Source of the DNA: Anaerosoma tenue
Lineage (GTDB): Bacteria; Actinomycetota; Coriobacteriia; Anaerosomatales; Anaerosomataceae
Length of the DNA stretch: 64,000 bases
Reading direction: 5' to 3'
Assembly (NCBI RefSeq): GCF_023161965.1
Contig: NZ_JALNTY010000001.1
Coordinates: 850,501-914,500 of the forward strand
In this document: piece by piece, positions 47,753 to 55,946 of the stretch
How positions within the stretch are numbered: position 1 is the first letter of the stretch
Layout: every line of letters starts with the position of its first letter
The notes under the pieces: generated by a model
The model's database searches: none
Told to the model about the DNA's origin: nothing
What the model saw: the letters and a program-made list of their open reading frames with translations, nothing else
Translations under genes and position numbers: made by a program

Positions 47753-48649
47753 ATGACCAACGCCGCACGCAGTAAGGCGATCGAGCACTACGTCGCCGCA
47801 CGACCCGACTTCGAGCAGCAACTCGGATTCTTCGAAGCACTGTGGGCCGCCCAGGACGAGATCGCCACAGACGCGGTCGAGTACGCGCCAGCTTCCACCG
47901 AGGAGACCGTCAGCGCGCTGCGCAAGACGCGCACGCTCTTCTCACTCGTTCCACCCACGATCCCGCTCGAGCCCTATCGCGCCGCAGTGCGGCGCATCGC
48001 GGGACTGATGGCCGAGCGCGCCGGACTCCCGGAGGAGCAGAGCGCGGGCCTCGTAGAGGCGGATCTCGCGGACGCCATCTCCGAGGAGGGCCTCGATGCG
48101 ATGCTCTCCGGCTTCGACGCCTTCGTGAGCGCTGTGATGGCCGAGGTTGATGACGACCGCCTTACCGAACCGCTGGTGTTCTTCGTCCTGTCCGAGGCGG
48201 CCACGCCGTTCTTGCGTCAGCCCGCCGCCGATGCGGTGAAGGCCGCCGGCGACTTCGACTGGCTCCAATACGACTCCGGACTGTGTCCCGTATGCGGCAC
48301 TCCCGCTGCCTCAGGCGTGGTCCGCGATGAGGGCGAGCTGCAGGGTGGCCGCAGGTGGCTGAGCTGCCCCACCTGCCGCACGCAGTGGGAGTACGCCCGC
48401 GTGCGCTGTGCGCGATGCGGCCATCGTGAGCAGGCCAACCTCGAGTATCTCTACGACGAGCACGACCCCGGACACCGGCTCCACACCTGCAAGAAGTGCA
48501 ACGGGTACATCCCGGTGACGTTCGAGAAGCAGACCACCGTGATCGCCGTCCCAGAGGTCGAAGAGGTCATCATGGTCCCGCTGGAGCAGGTGGCCACGTC
48601 GCGCGGCCTCTCCCCTCTCGGCGACGATGTGACCGAGACCGCCAACTAG
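47753..48649 (+). CDS. fdhE: Formate dehydrogenase accessory protein FdhE
   Basis: FdhE is required for maturation of Tat-exported formate dehydrogenases in E. coli. The 298-residue protein has the helical N-terminal part and a C-terminal half with four CxxC pairs (CPVC, CPTC, CARC, CKKC), which form two rubredoxin/zinc-ribbon-like modules. ATG 47753 has GGAGG at the proper distance. It is divergent from the selenocysteine peroxiredoxin and lies downstream of the formate dehydrogenase operon with its own start. Confidence 0.92.
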   Translation: MTNAARSKAIEHYVAARPDFEQQLGFFEALWAAQDEIATDAVEYAPASTEETVSALRKTRTLFSLVPPTIPLEPYRAAVRRIAGLMAERAGLPEEQSAGLVEADLADAISEEGLDAMLSGFDAFVSAVMAEVDDDRLTEPLVFFVLSEAATPFLRQPAADAVKAAGDFDWLQYDSGLCPVCGTPAASGVVRDEGELQGGRRWLSCPTCRTQWEYARVRCARCGHREQANLEYLYDEHDPGHRLHTCKKCNGYIPVTFEKQTTVIAVPEVEEVIMVPLEQVATSRGLSPLGDDVTETAN

Positions 48650-48670
48650 GACCAGCGCGAACGCGCATGA

Positions 48671-48710
48671 CGAACCGCCTGCGGCCAGCCTGCGGGCGGT
48701 TCGTTCTTGT
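48671..48710 (+). terminator. Terminator after fdhE
   Basis: CGAACCGCC (48671-48679) pairs with GGCGGTTCG (48695-48703), with additional inner pairing, and is followed by TTCTTGT. It is a typical intrinsic terminator 22 bases after the fdhE stop, separating it from nfeD. Confidence 0.75.
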
Positions 48711-48758
48711 GCTCTCTCGGGTACTCTTGTGTAAGTACCTCTGACAAGGAGGAGTCGC

Positions 48759-49214
48759 ATGGACGTGTGGTTCTGGATCTGGGCCGCGCTTGCGGCCGTA
48801 TTGATCGTGGGCGAGATCTTCACCGCCGGGTTCTTCCTGCTGCCGTTCGGACTGGGCGCGGCCGCTGCCGCGGTCCTGGCGCTCGTGGGTGCCTCGATCG
48901 GCTGGCAATGGGGCGTCTTCCTCGCCCTGTCCGCCGTGCTCCTGCTCAGTCTGCGGCGCTTCGCCGACAAGATCACGCACGAACCTCCCGAGAAGGTCGG
49001 TGTCGACCGGCTCATCGGCAAGGAGGGCGTCGTCATCGAGACGATCGAGCCTGGTGACGGCACCGGCCGCGTGCGCATCGAGCGCGAAGAGTGGCGGGCC
49101 GACTCGGCCGGGGGCCAGAGCCTCGCAGTGGGCGCGCATGTCGCTGTGGAGCGCGTCTCCGGAACGCACCTGATCGTACGAGCGGCACACGAGATCGCCG
49201 AGACAAAGGAGTAG
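48759..49214 (+). CDS. NfeD-like membrane protein
   Basis: This short NfeD (151 residues) has three to four hydrophobic helices (about residues 5-70) and a C-terminal OB-fold domain (about 80-145, [21 protein letters not shown]...GTHLIV). NfeD proteins act with stomatin/SPFH partners; the neighbour at 49217 (2-base gap) is one. The AGGAGG ribosome site is before ATG 48759. Their role is thought to be membrane microdomain or protein quality control. Confidence 0.88.
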   Translation: MDVWFWIWAALAAVLIVGEIFTAGFFLLPFGLGAAAAAVLALVGASIGWQWGVFLALSAVLLLSLRRFADKITHEPPEKVGVDRLIGKEGVVIETIEPGDGTGRVRIEREEWRADSAGGQSLAVGAHVAVERVSGTHLIVRAAHEIAETKE

Positions 49215-49216
49215 CC

Positions 49217-50140
49217 ATGGAAGGCGCGATCGCATTCGTCATCTTCTTCGGCCTGATCGTCCTATCGGTCCTGTTCATCTGGGCGATCGCCGGTATCCGC
49301 ATAGTGCGCCCGTACGAGAAGGGCCTGATCGAGCGGCTCGGCAAGTACCAGCGCACAGCCGACTCGGGTCTCACCATCATCGTGCCGGTCATCGACAAGA
49401 TGACCAAGGTGGATATGCGCGAGAACGTCGTCGACGTGCCGCCGCAGGAGGTCATCACCAAGGACAACGTCGTGGTGACCGTGGACGCCGTGGTCTACTA
49501 CGAGGCCACCGACCCGGTGAAGCTCGTCTACAACGTGGCGAACTTCTACCTCGCGGCCACCAAGCTCGCCCAGACCAACCTGCGTAACGTGATCGGCGAG
49601 ATGCAGCTGGACGAGTCGCTCACCAGCCGCGAGCAGATCAACGCCGCCCTGCGGCAGATCCTCGACGACGCCACCGACAAGTGGGGCGTGCGTATCGTGC
49701 GAGTGGAGCTGCAGCGCATCGAGCCGCCGGTGGACGTGACCGAAGCGATGCACCGTCAGATGAAGGCCGAGCGCACCCGCCGTGCCGTCATCCTCGAGGC
49801 CGACGGAGACAAGCAGGCCGCGATCACCCGTGCCGAGGGCTCCAAGCAGTCGGCGATCCTCGAGGCCGAGGGCCAGGCGGAAGCGATCAAGCGCGTGGCG
49901 GAGGCCGACAAGTTCCAGAAGCTCACGGTGGCCGAGGGCGAAGCGCTCGCCATCAAGAGCGTGTTCGGCGCCATCCACGAGGGCGACCCCAGCAACGACC
50001 TCATCGCCATCCGCTACCTGGAGGCGCTCAAGGCCATCGCCGACGGACCCGCCAACAAGGTGTTCCTGCCGATGGAGGTCTCCGGGATCATGGGCTCGAT
50101 CGGCGGGATCGCGGAGCTGTTCAAGGAGAAGACGGAGTAG
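49217..50140 (+). CDS. SPFH/stomatin-like protein
   Basis: The 307-residue protein has an N-terminal membrane helix (about residues 5-25), an SPFH domain ([44 protein letters not shown]) and a C-terminal coiled-coil/helix with alanine/glutamate repeats ([33 protein letters not shown]). It belongs to the stomatin/slipin group, which oligomerises in the membrane and works with NfeD. ATG 49217 has AAAGGAG upstream, 2 bases after the nfeD stop. Confidence 0.92.
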   Translation: MEGAIAFVIFFGLIVLSVLFIWAIAGIRIVRPYEKGLIERLGKYQRTADSGLTIIVPVIDKMTKVDMRENVVDVPPQEVITKDNVVVTVDAVVYYEATDPVKLVYNVANFYLAATKLAQTNLRNVIGEMQLDESLTSREQINAALRQILDDATDKWGVRIVRVELQRIEPPVDVTEAMHRQMKAERTRRAVILEADGDKQAAITRAEGSKQSAILEAEGQAEAIKRVAEADKFQKLTVAEGEALAIKSVFGAIHEGDPSNDLIAIRYLEALKAIADGPANKVFLPMEVSGIMGSIGGIAELFKEKTE

Positions 50141-50162
50141 GGCCTCACGCGGAGGTCGCGGG

Positions 50163-51437
50163 CTACGGCAGCTGCGACATCGGATGGCAGTTGAGGCAGA
50201 GATCGTCGTACTCCTCAACGAGCATCCGGCGGTTCTCGGTCTCGTGCGGGAAGTTCTGGAACATCGGGTTGTCCGCGGTCGCGGTCGTCCACTCCGAGAG
50301 TGTCCAGTCCCACACGACACCATCGCCATACTCCACAACGAACGGCTCGGCCCGCGCAGAGCCGTCGGCTGCAAGGTCCCCTACGTAACGGCTGTCCTCG
50401 TGACACTGCTGGCAGATGGGGTAGTGACCGTCCTGACCGCCGTCCCCGGTGGTGCGTGGATACGGCATCAGATAGCCCCGGTTGCCGAGGTCGAACACGG
50501 CGCTCCCGTGCAGTGATGGCGCGACCGACGTCGTCCTGCCGAGTCCGTCGATCACGGTGTTCGACGTCAGCACGTCCACGGCGTCGAGCACCGGGAGCGC
50601 GTCATAGACATACGTGGTCTCCACCGGATGGTTATGCACCGGCCCATCGGATCCGCGACCTGCATGGCACGCAAGACACCACTCGCTGCCGTACTCTGCA
50701 ACGGATCCCGTAGCGCCGCCTGGTGAACGACGCAACAGCTTCGTCGAGGTGGGGTTGGAGAGATGGTAAACGGGTTCGTCGAGCGGAGCATCGTCCCGGT
50801 TGGCGGCGCGGACCCTCACGCGCTCTCCCGTGAACGGCGCCACCACATCGGCGCCGTGAGGGCTGTGGCAGTCGGTGCAGACGAGGAAACCGCTCGCGCC
50901 GCTGAACACCCGTGTGTCGTCGCTACCGCCAGAGATCGGATCCCCGCCGGGCACCACGTTCGTGACGTCGATGCGATGCCCTCCGCCGGAAGCCGCCCCC
51001 GTTCGCGCCGCCACTGTGCCGTACACTCCCCAGCCGCCCGTTCCATCGTGGCAGGTCTCGCATGTCGCCTTGATGGTCGCGGCAGGGAGCAGCAGGACAG
51101 CGTTGGCGGGCGACTTGTGGACCGTGTGGCAGTTCTGACACTTGCTCGTGGTCGTCGTGTAGCCCTGATGGGGTCCAGCCTTCTCGGCGAACGAGTAGCC
51201 CAGCGAGCCATCGGCGCCGTGACACTCGGTGCAATCGCCCGCGGACGGATCGATGGTCGGAAGAGGATCGAAATCGTCATGGCACGTCCAGCATGAGTAC
51301 CCGTCACCTGTGATGTCGTTGGGCTCGCGATAGGCGTGCGCGTGCGGACCGCACGTCGCCAAGAGGCCCAGGGCGACAGTGACTATGGCGCACGCCCGTA
51401 CAACGGGCGTGCGGAAGCGGCTCGCGCTGGTGACCAT
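50163..51437 (-). CDS. Secreted octaheme c-type cytochrome
   Basis: The 424-residue protein has a signal peptide (about residues 1-35) and eight CxxCH heme-binding motifs (CWTCH, CTECH, CQNCH, CETCH, CTDCH, CLACH, CQQCH, CLNCH). Large spacer regions between some of them make it an extended multiheme protein. I cannot name a family. It would carry electrons extracytoplasmically, possibly to extracellular or periplasmic acceptors. The ccm operon at the left end would mature it. No other cytochrome subunit lies beside it. Confidence 0.88.
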   Translation of the reverse strand: MVTSASRFRTPVVRACAIVTVALGLLATCGPHAHAYREPNDITGDGYSCWTCHDDFDPLPTIDPSAGDCTECHGADGSLGYSFAEKAGPHQGYTTTTSKCQNCHTVHKSPANAVLLLPAATIKATCETCHDGTGGWGVYGTVAARTGAASGGGHRIDVTNVVPGGDPISGGSDDTRVFSGASGFLVCTDCHSPHGADVVAPFTGERVRVRAANRDDAPLDEPVYHLSNPTSTKLLRRSPGGATGSVAEYGSEWCLACHAGRGSDGPVHNHPVETTYVYDALPVLDAVDVLTSNTVIDGLGRTTSVAPSLHGSAVFDLGNRGYLMPYPRTTGDGGQDGHYPICQQCHEDSRYVGDLAADGSARAEPFVVEYGDGVVWDWTLSEWTTATADNPMFQNFPHETENRRMLVEEYDDLCLNCHPMSQLP

Positions 51438-51535
51438 GTTCCCCCTGTTAGGTGCAGCCCCGCTGCCAGTACCTGTTCGGCGCTGACGTCCGTGCTCCTG
51501 CAGGATACCGTAACGTTCGCTCGAAGTCCCTGCGG

Positions 51536-52210
51536 CTACGCGGCCATCACCACGAACACAAGGCCGTCCCGAGCGACGACCGGATACGTCCGTACATCGG
51601 CATCAGGATGGTCCGTGTGCCCCGTTCGGACGTCGTACCGCCAACCATGCCATGGGCACATCACCTCGTAGCCGTCGAGCGTGCCGCCGGAAAGCGGCCC
51701 GAACGCGTGAAGGCATACATTGGAGAGCGCGAAGAACTCGTCACCCACGCGGGCGACCGCTATGTCGGTGGTGCCGATCTTCACCAGCTTCATGGAGCCG
51801 GACGGGATATCGGCCACCCGGCAGACGGGCACCTCCACGGGCGTGCCGGGCTCGGGCTCCTCGATCACGCCGAGCAGCGCATCGGGGTCCTCCACGTCGC
51901 TCCGCACGAACAGCCCGCACCAACACTTGCCCATACCCGCGAACCGCACCGCGTGGAACACGATGCAGGGGCAGACGATGCGCGCATCCTCCTTGGGGTT
52001 GCCGGTGCGCATGCGGCACGGGCAGTACACATCGCCGGTCTCCTCGAGGATCTCGAGTTCCGATGAGAGCACGGCATCCACGAACTCGACATCGGGGTTG
52101 AACACGTAGCCGAGCGATGCCGCATACGGCCCCATGTACGCCTTGAGGTCCTCCGCCGAGGTCCCGGGCGCGAAGCGTCGGCGCACCGGACGGTCGTCTT
52201 CCCCGCTCAC
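51536..52210 (-). CDS. Ferredoxin-thioredoxin reductase catalytic domain fused to a Rieske domain
   Basis: Residues 1-110 carry the FTR catalytic-chain cysteines CPC (63-65), CPC (80-82) and CWC (96-98). These hold a [4Fe-4S] cluster next to a redox disulfide. Residues ~125-224 form a Rieske domain with C166-x-H168 and C185-x2-H188 for a [2Fe-2S] cluster. The 224-residue protein lacks a signal peptide, so it is cytosolic. The Rieske part might replace ferredoxin as electron input. The gene overlaps the upstream glutaredoxin-like gene by 4 bases, which suggests that the glutaredoxin is its substrate. Confidence 0.85.
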   Translation of the reverse strand: MSGEDDRPVRRRFAPGTSAEDLKAYMGPYAASLGYVFNPDVEFVDAVLSSELEILEETGDVYCPCRMRTGNPKEDARIVCPCIVFHAVRFAGMGKCWCGLFVRSDVEDPDALLGVIEEPEPGTPVEVPVCRVADIPSGSMKLVKIGTTDIAVARVGDEFFALSNVCLHAFGPLSGGTLDGYEVMCPWHGWRYDVRTGHTDHPDADVRTYPVVARDGLVFVVMAA

Positions 52211-52452
52211 AGGTCCAGCTGCTTCTTCATCGCCGCCTTGTTGAAGCCCACGATCACCTCGTCGCCGACCAGCAGCACCGGGAACGAGGTGCCACCCGAC
52301 AGCCGCTTCACCTCGGCCACCACGGTCGTCCGCTCATCGCCCTCGAGCAGGTCGACGTCGATGGCGTCGTACTCGACCTCGTTGTCATCGAGGTACTTCT
52401 TCGTCATCCGGCAGTACGGGCAGGTGGAAAGCGCATACAACATGACGGACAC
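52207..52452 (-). CDS. Glutaredoxin-like protein (CPYC)
   Basis: This 81-residue glutaredoxin/NrdH-type thioredoxin-fold protein has STCPYCRMTKKYL (residues ~9-21) and the cis-proline SFPVLLVGDEVIVGFN. It is probably reduced by, or works with, the FTR-Rieske protein whose start overlaps its stop. In organisms with FTR, thioredoxin-fold partners take electrons from the FTR disulfide. Confidence 0.9.
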   Translation of the reverse strand: MSVMLYALSTCPYCRMTKKYLDDNEVEYDAIDVDLLEGDERTTVVAEVKRLSGGTSFPVLLVGDEVIVGFNKAAMKKQLDL

Positions 52453-52479
52453 GGCTGCCTCCTTGCGTGGGTCGGCTTG

Positions 52480-52836
52480 TCAGTTCGTGAACGTGCTGAC
52501 AGGCGGTTCGTCCTTCTCCATCTCGATCTTGCGCCAATGGTAGAGATACAGAGGCCCTGCGATGACCACGAGCGCGATGTTGCCGGCGAGGTCGAGCACT
52601 CCCTGGCGCGTGGACTGCGCCTGCCAGCGACGCTGCTGCTCCTCGATGTCCGCCTCGGTCATCTCCCCGCCGACCTTCACCGGCGCATAGGGGTCGAAGT
52701 ACGCCCCCGGGTCGGGATACGCAAGCTCGACGGCGGTGCGGACCACGCCGGCGGCCCCGACGATCACCATGATGAGCGTGATCAGGCATACGACGTACAG
52801 ATAGATGTTCCTCAGCGACCACCGGGCGTCTGACAC
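52480..52836 (-). CDS. Small membrane protein, tandem paralogue 2 (DUF5671-like, tentative)
   Basis: The 118-residue protein has two membrane helices (about residues 12-30 and 80-98), a conserved start RWSLRNIYLY and a conserved YHWRKIE near the end. It is clearly paralogous to the gene at 52850, with which it is in tandem (13-base gap). GTG 52836 is used because it matches the paralogue's N-terminus and follows GAGAGGGTGG. The function is unknown. Confidence 0.75.
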   Translation of the reverse strand: MSDARWSLRNIYLYVVCLITLIMVIVGAAGVVRTAVELAYPDPGAYFDPYAPVKVGGEMTEADIEEQQRRWQAQSTRQGVLDLAGNIALVVIAGPLYLYHWRKIEMEKDEPPVSTFTN

Positions 52837-52849
52837 GGCAACCACCCTC

Positions 52850-53212
52850 TCACGCCGCGCCGGGGGCGGCAGGCTCTGTGGACCGGGGCTTCTCCAGCTC
52901 GATCTTGCGCCAGTGGTAGACGTAGATGGGGCCCGCGATGAAGACGTACGACAGGCTGCCGACGAGCGAAATCACCGCATATCGCCTGGCCGAGTCCTCC
53001 TGGGTCTTCTGCTGGCTCTCCCACTCCTCGTCGCTGTAGAGCGGGTCGCCCTCCTCGTCCACAGGCCGCTCCATGTAGTAGCCCGGGTCCGGATAGATCA
53101 TGTCAACGATGCTCCGCACCGCCGTTGCCGCGCCCACGATCACCATGATGAGCGTGATCAGGCAAACCAGATACAGGTAGATGTTCCTGAGCGACCACCG
53201 ATCGTTCGCCAT
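52850..53212 (-). CDS. Small membrane protein, tandem paralogue 1 (DUF5671-like, tentative)
   Basis: The 120-residue protein has the same two-helix layout and the same RWSLRNIYLYLVCLITLIMVI start and YHWRKIELEK end as its neighbour. The intervening acidic region differs (DEEGDPLYSDEEWES). ATG 53212 follows GAGGAGCG. A local duplication is clear; the function is not. It is divergent from the hydrolase gene at 53390. Confidence 0.8.
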   Translation of the reverse strand: MANDRWSLRNIYLYLVCLITLIMVIVGAATAVRSIVDMIYPDPGYYMERPVDEEGDPLYSDEEWESQQKTQEDSARRYAVISLVGSLSYVFIAGPIYVYHWRKIELEKPRSTEPAAPGAA

Positions 53213-53344
53213 CACGCGCTCCTCGTCGTTCCGGGTGCCGGCGCCGCGCACCCCGCGCGGACCGAACGGACGTGTGGATGTCCGTGTTGCGAGTGTATTC
53301 CCCCAGCGGGCCGGAGAGCCACACCACATGTCAGGCGGACGCGG

Positions 53345-53399
53345 TACAATCCCTCGCATGTCCAAGCACATCACCATCGAGGCGCACCGGTGCGCCTGA
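53345..53399 (+). promoter_or_regulatory. Promoter and 13-codon upstream ORF of the hydrolase gene
   Basis: A -10 element TACAAT (53345-53350) would start transcription at about 53357, one base before an ATG (53358) opening a 13-codon ORF (MSKHITIEAHRCA, stop 53397-53399). The mini-ORF would be leaderless and overlaps the GTG (53390) of the hydrolase, hinting at translational coupling. No good -35 element is visible. Confidence 0.35.
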
Positions 53400-54157
53400 C
53401 CATTCTCGCCTCCGGTTCGTCCGGCAATGCGGCCCTCGTCGAGTCGGGCGGACGGGCCATACTCCTGGATGCGGGCATCTCGGCCCGGGAGACGCTGCGC
53501 CGCCTCACCGTGGCGGGCGGCGCCGACGCGCGCATCGAGGCGATCGTGCTCACCCACGAGCACTCCGACCACGTGCGCGGCGTCCGGGTGCTCGCACGCA
53601 AGCTCGGCGTACCCGTCTACGGCACTGCCGGCACGCTCCAGGCGATCGCGAGCTCGCTTGCCGACGTGCCGGAGACCGTGACGATAGACCGTCGCGACCG
53701 GTTCTCCCTGGCCGGCATGAAGATCACGGTGTTTCCGAGCGCTCACGACGCCGCAGACCCATGCGGGTACGGCTTCGAGAGCAGACGGGGGCATCGTGTG
53801 GTGGTCACCACCGATACGGGCGTGATCACCGCCGAGGCCGCCGAGGTTCTCGCAGGCGCTCATGTGATCGGCATCGAGGCCAACCACGACCGCCTGATGC
53901 TCGACACCGGGCCGTATCCACCGTTCCTCAAACGGCGGATCGCGGGAGGCACCGGCCACCTCTCCAACGACGCCGCCGCGGACGCCCTCAGGGCCGCTGC
54001 ATGGCGCGGGCTCTCGCAGGTCTTCGCGATGCACATCTCGGAGCAGAACAACTCCCCGCAGGCGGCCCAGACGGCTCTTGCGCGCACGCTCCGCAGCCAG
54101 TCGCAGACGGCGCTCGAGATTGTGTGCCGGGGGCAGATCGCGGGCTGCTCGCTCTAG
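53390..54157 (+). CDS. MBL-fold hydrolase (WalJ/YycJ-like)
   Basis: The 255-residue metallo-beta-lactamase-fold protein has ILASGSSGNA near the start, the metal-binding THEHSDH (about residues 56-62), a second histidine in PSAHDAAD, and TDTGV and EANHD motifs. This pattern is that of the YycJ/WalJ group of predicted nucleases/hydrolases. The GTG start overlaps an upstream 13-codon ORF. It converges with the cobalamin adenosyltransferase gene (4-base overlap of ends). Confidence 0.85.
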   Translation: MRLTILASGSSGNAALVESGGRAILLDAGISARETLRRLTVAGGADARIEAIVLTHEHSDHVRGVRVLARKLGVPVYGTAGTLQAIASSLADVPETVTIDRRDRFSLAGMKITVFPSAHDAADPCGYGFESRRGHRVVVTTDTGVITAEAAEVLAGAHVIGIEANHDRLMLDTGPYPPFLKRRIAGGTGHLSNDAAADALRAAAWRGLSQVFAMHISEQNNSPQAAQTALARTLRSQSQTALEIVCRGQIAGCSL

Positions 54158-54684
54158 AACTCGATCCCCTTGCGAGCCGCCACGCCCTGATCGAACGGAT
54201 GCTTCACCAGCGTCATCTCCGTCACGAGGTCCGCTCGCTCGATGACGGGCTCCGGGGCTCCCCGCCCCGTGAGCACCACTTCCACCGTGGGATAGCGTGC
54301 ATCGAGCACCGCGAGCACGTCGTCGGTCTCCACGAGGCCGTATCGCATCGCCACGTTGATCTCATCCAGCACCACGAGGTCGTACCGGTCGCCGGAGAGG
54401 GCGTCTTTGGCGATCGACCACGCCTCGGCCGCAGCGGCACGGTCATCGTCATGGATGCCATCGCCGAGGAGACCGGTGGGGCGCTCGGCAGGACGCTCCA
54501 CGCGCACGCCCATACGCTCCAGCACGCCAAGCTCGCTCGAACGGTCGCCGCCCTTGACGAACTGCACGAACGCCACGCGCAGCCCCGCACCCGCCGCCCG
54601 GACGGCAAGCCCCACCGATGCGGTCGTCTTGCCCTTGGCGTCTCCTGTGTAGACCTGTATCAGCCCGCGCTCGAGCGCTGCCAT
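54154..54684 (-). CDS. cobO: Cob(I)yrinic acid a,c-diamide adenosyltransferase
   Basis: The CobO/BtuR-type adenosyltransferase (176 residues) transfers an adenosyl group from ATP to reduced corrinoid. It has the P-loop GDAKGKTTASVGL (residues ~14-26), FVKGGDRSSEL, LVVLDEINVAMRYGL and TGRGAPEP. ATG 54684 overlaps the BtuD stop by 1 base. It is the last gene of the cobalamin-riboswitch operon and would convert imported corrinoid to the coenzyme form. Confidence 0.92.
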   Translation of the reverse strand: MAALERGLIQVYTGDAKGKTTASVGLAVRAAGAGLRVAFVQFVKGGDRSSELGVLERMGVRVERPAERPTGLLGDGIHDDDRAAAAEAWSIAKDALSGDRYDLVVLDEINVAMRYGLVETDDVLAVLDARYPTVEVVLTGRGAPEPVIERADLVTEMTLVKHPFDQGVAARKGIEF

Positions 54685-55946
54685 CACGCCTCCGTCCGTA
54701 TGAGGCGCTCCACAGCGCCCGCCGCCTCTGCTTCTGTGTCTACCCGCACCGCCCCATGCGCGAGCGCCGTCTCCCAGAGACGGGTCGCCACGCCGCCGGT
54801 GAAGTCGCGGCCGCCGTCCATCCCGCCCACCAGCACGAGCGGCCGCCCGCTCGCGACCGCCGCGTCCAGATTGGGCAGGTTGGCGCCGCCGAAGGGTGTT
54901 GGACAGACCACGACGCACGCACAGCGGCCGTAGCCCTCGCGGACACGGATCGACTCCGCTTCGCCGATCTGCCCGAACGCGGGCAGCAGCTCGATCACCG
55001 CGCCCACGGCCTCGGCCACGGCCTGATCCACGTCGCCCTGGTTGAGCGCGCCCGCGTACAGCGGATGGCCGGCGAGCGCGAGCTGCCGCATGATGCCCGC
55101 ACCCGTCCCGGAGCCGCAGACGAGACCCACCGGGGGCCCGGCCACAGCCGGAGCGAGGTCGGCGCCACGCACCACCGGGGTCACCGCCACGCTCCCCGTG
55201 ACAGGATCGGTGCGCACCACGGCCCTCACGCCGAAGACATCGGAGACCACTTGCGCATCAAGCGCTTCGGCCGGGGGCGCCGGAGAGGTGACCCCTCCGT
55301 CCGCCACGATGCTTATGCGGTCCGCATAACGCGCAGCCAGGCCGAGGTCGTGGAACACGCCGAGGACCGCCATGCCGTCATCGGTGAGCGAGCGCACCAG
55401 CTCGAGCACCTGGAGCGCGTGGTTGAGGTCGAGGTGGCTCGTGGGCTCGTCGAGCAGCAGCACGCGCGGCTGCTGCGCGAGCGCCTGCGCGAGCGTGAGC
55501 CGCTGCAGGTCGCCGCCCGAGAGCTCATCGGCGGCCTCATCGGCCAGACGGGCGGTGTCGGTGCGTGCCATCACGTCGTCCACGATCGCACTGTCAGCCG
55601 GACCCGGATCCGCCAGCCTCCCGAGGTGCGCGTGGCGTCCCATCTCCACATACGCGCGCGCTGTGAACGCGAAGGACGCGGCCTGCGTCTGCGGCACCAC
55701 GCCCACCAGTCGCGCCCGCTCCCGCTCGGCCATACGCACGAGGGAGACACCATCCCACGTGATGTCGCCCGCGGTGACCGTGGCGTTGCCCGTGACGGCG
55801 CGCAGCAACGTGGACTTCCCCGCCCCGTTGGGGCCCACGAGCCCCACGAACTCGCCGGGGGCCACCGCGAACGAGGCGCCCGTCACCACGGCGCGCTCCC
55901 CGTATCCCACTGACGCATCGCGGAACTCGAGCGCGTGGCCGCTCAT
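54684..55946 (-). CDS. btuD: Cobalamin ABC transporter ATPase BtuD with C-terminal extension
   Basis: Residues 1-~250 are a FepC/BtuD-type ATPase: Walker A GPNGAGKSTLL (about 38-48), signature LSGGDLQRLTLAQAL, Walker B VLLLDEPTSHLD and the H-loop FHDL. About 170 further residues form an additional domain with VGLVCGSGTGAGIMRQL, REGYGRCACVVVCPTPFGG and RPLVLVGGMDGG. I do not recognise that domain; it may be a corrinoid- or nucleotide-binding regulator. The protein starts inside the btuC stop (ATGA), and the cobO start follows directly. Confidence 0.88.
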   Translation of the reverse strand: MSGHALEFRDASVGYGERAVVTGASFAVAPGEFVGLVGPNGAGKSTLLRAVTGNATVTAGDITWDGVSLVRMAERERARLVGVVPQTQAASFAFTARAYVEMGRHAHLGRLADPGPADSAIVDDVMARTDTARLADEAADELSGGDLQRLTLAQALAQQPRVLLLDEPTSHLDLNHALQVLELVRSLTDDGMAVLGVFHDLGLAARYADRISIVADGGVTSPAPPAEALDAQVVSDVFGVRAVVRTDPVTGSVAVTPVVRGADLAPAVAGPPVGLVCGSGTGAGIMRQLALAGHPLYAGALNQGDVDQAVAEAVGAVIELLPAFGQIGEAESIRVREGYGRCACVVVCPTPFGGANLPNLDAAVASGRPLVLVGGMDGGRDFTGGVATRLWETALAHGAVRVDTEAEAAGAVERLIRTEA

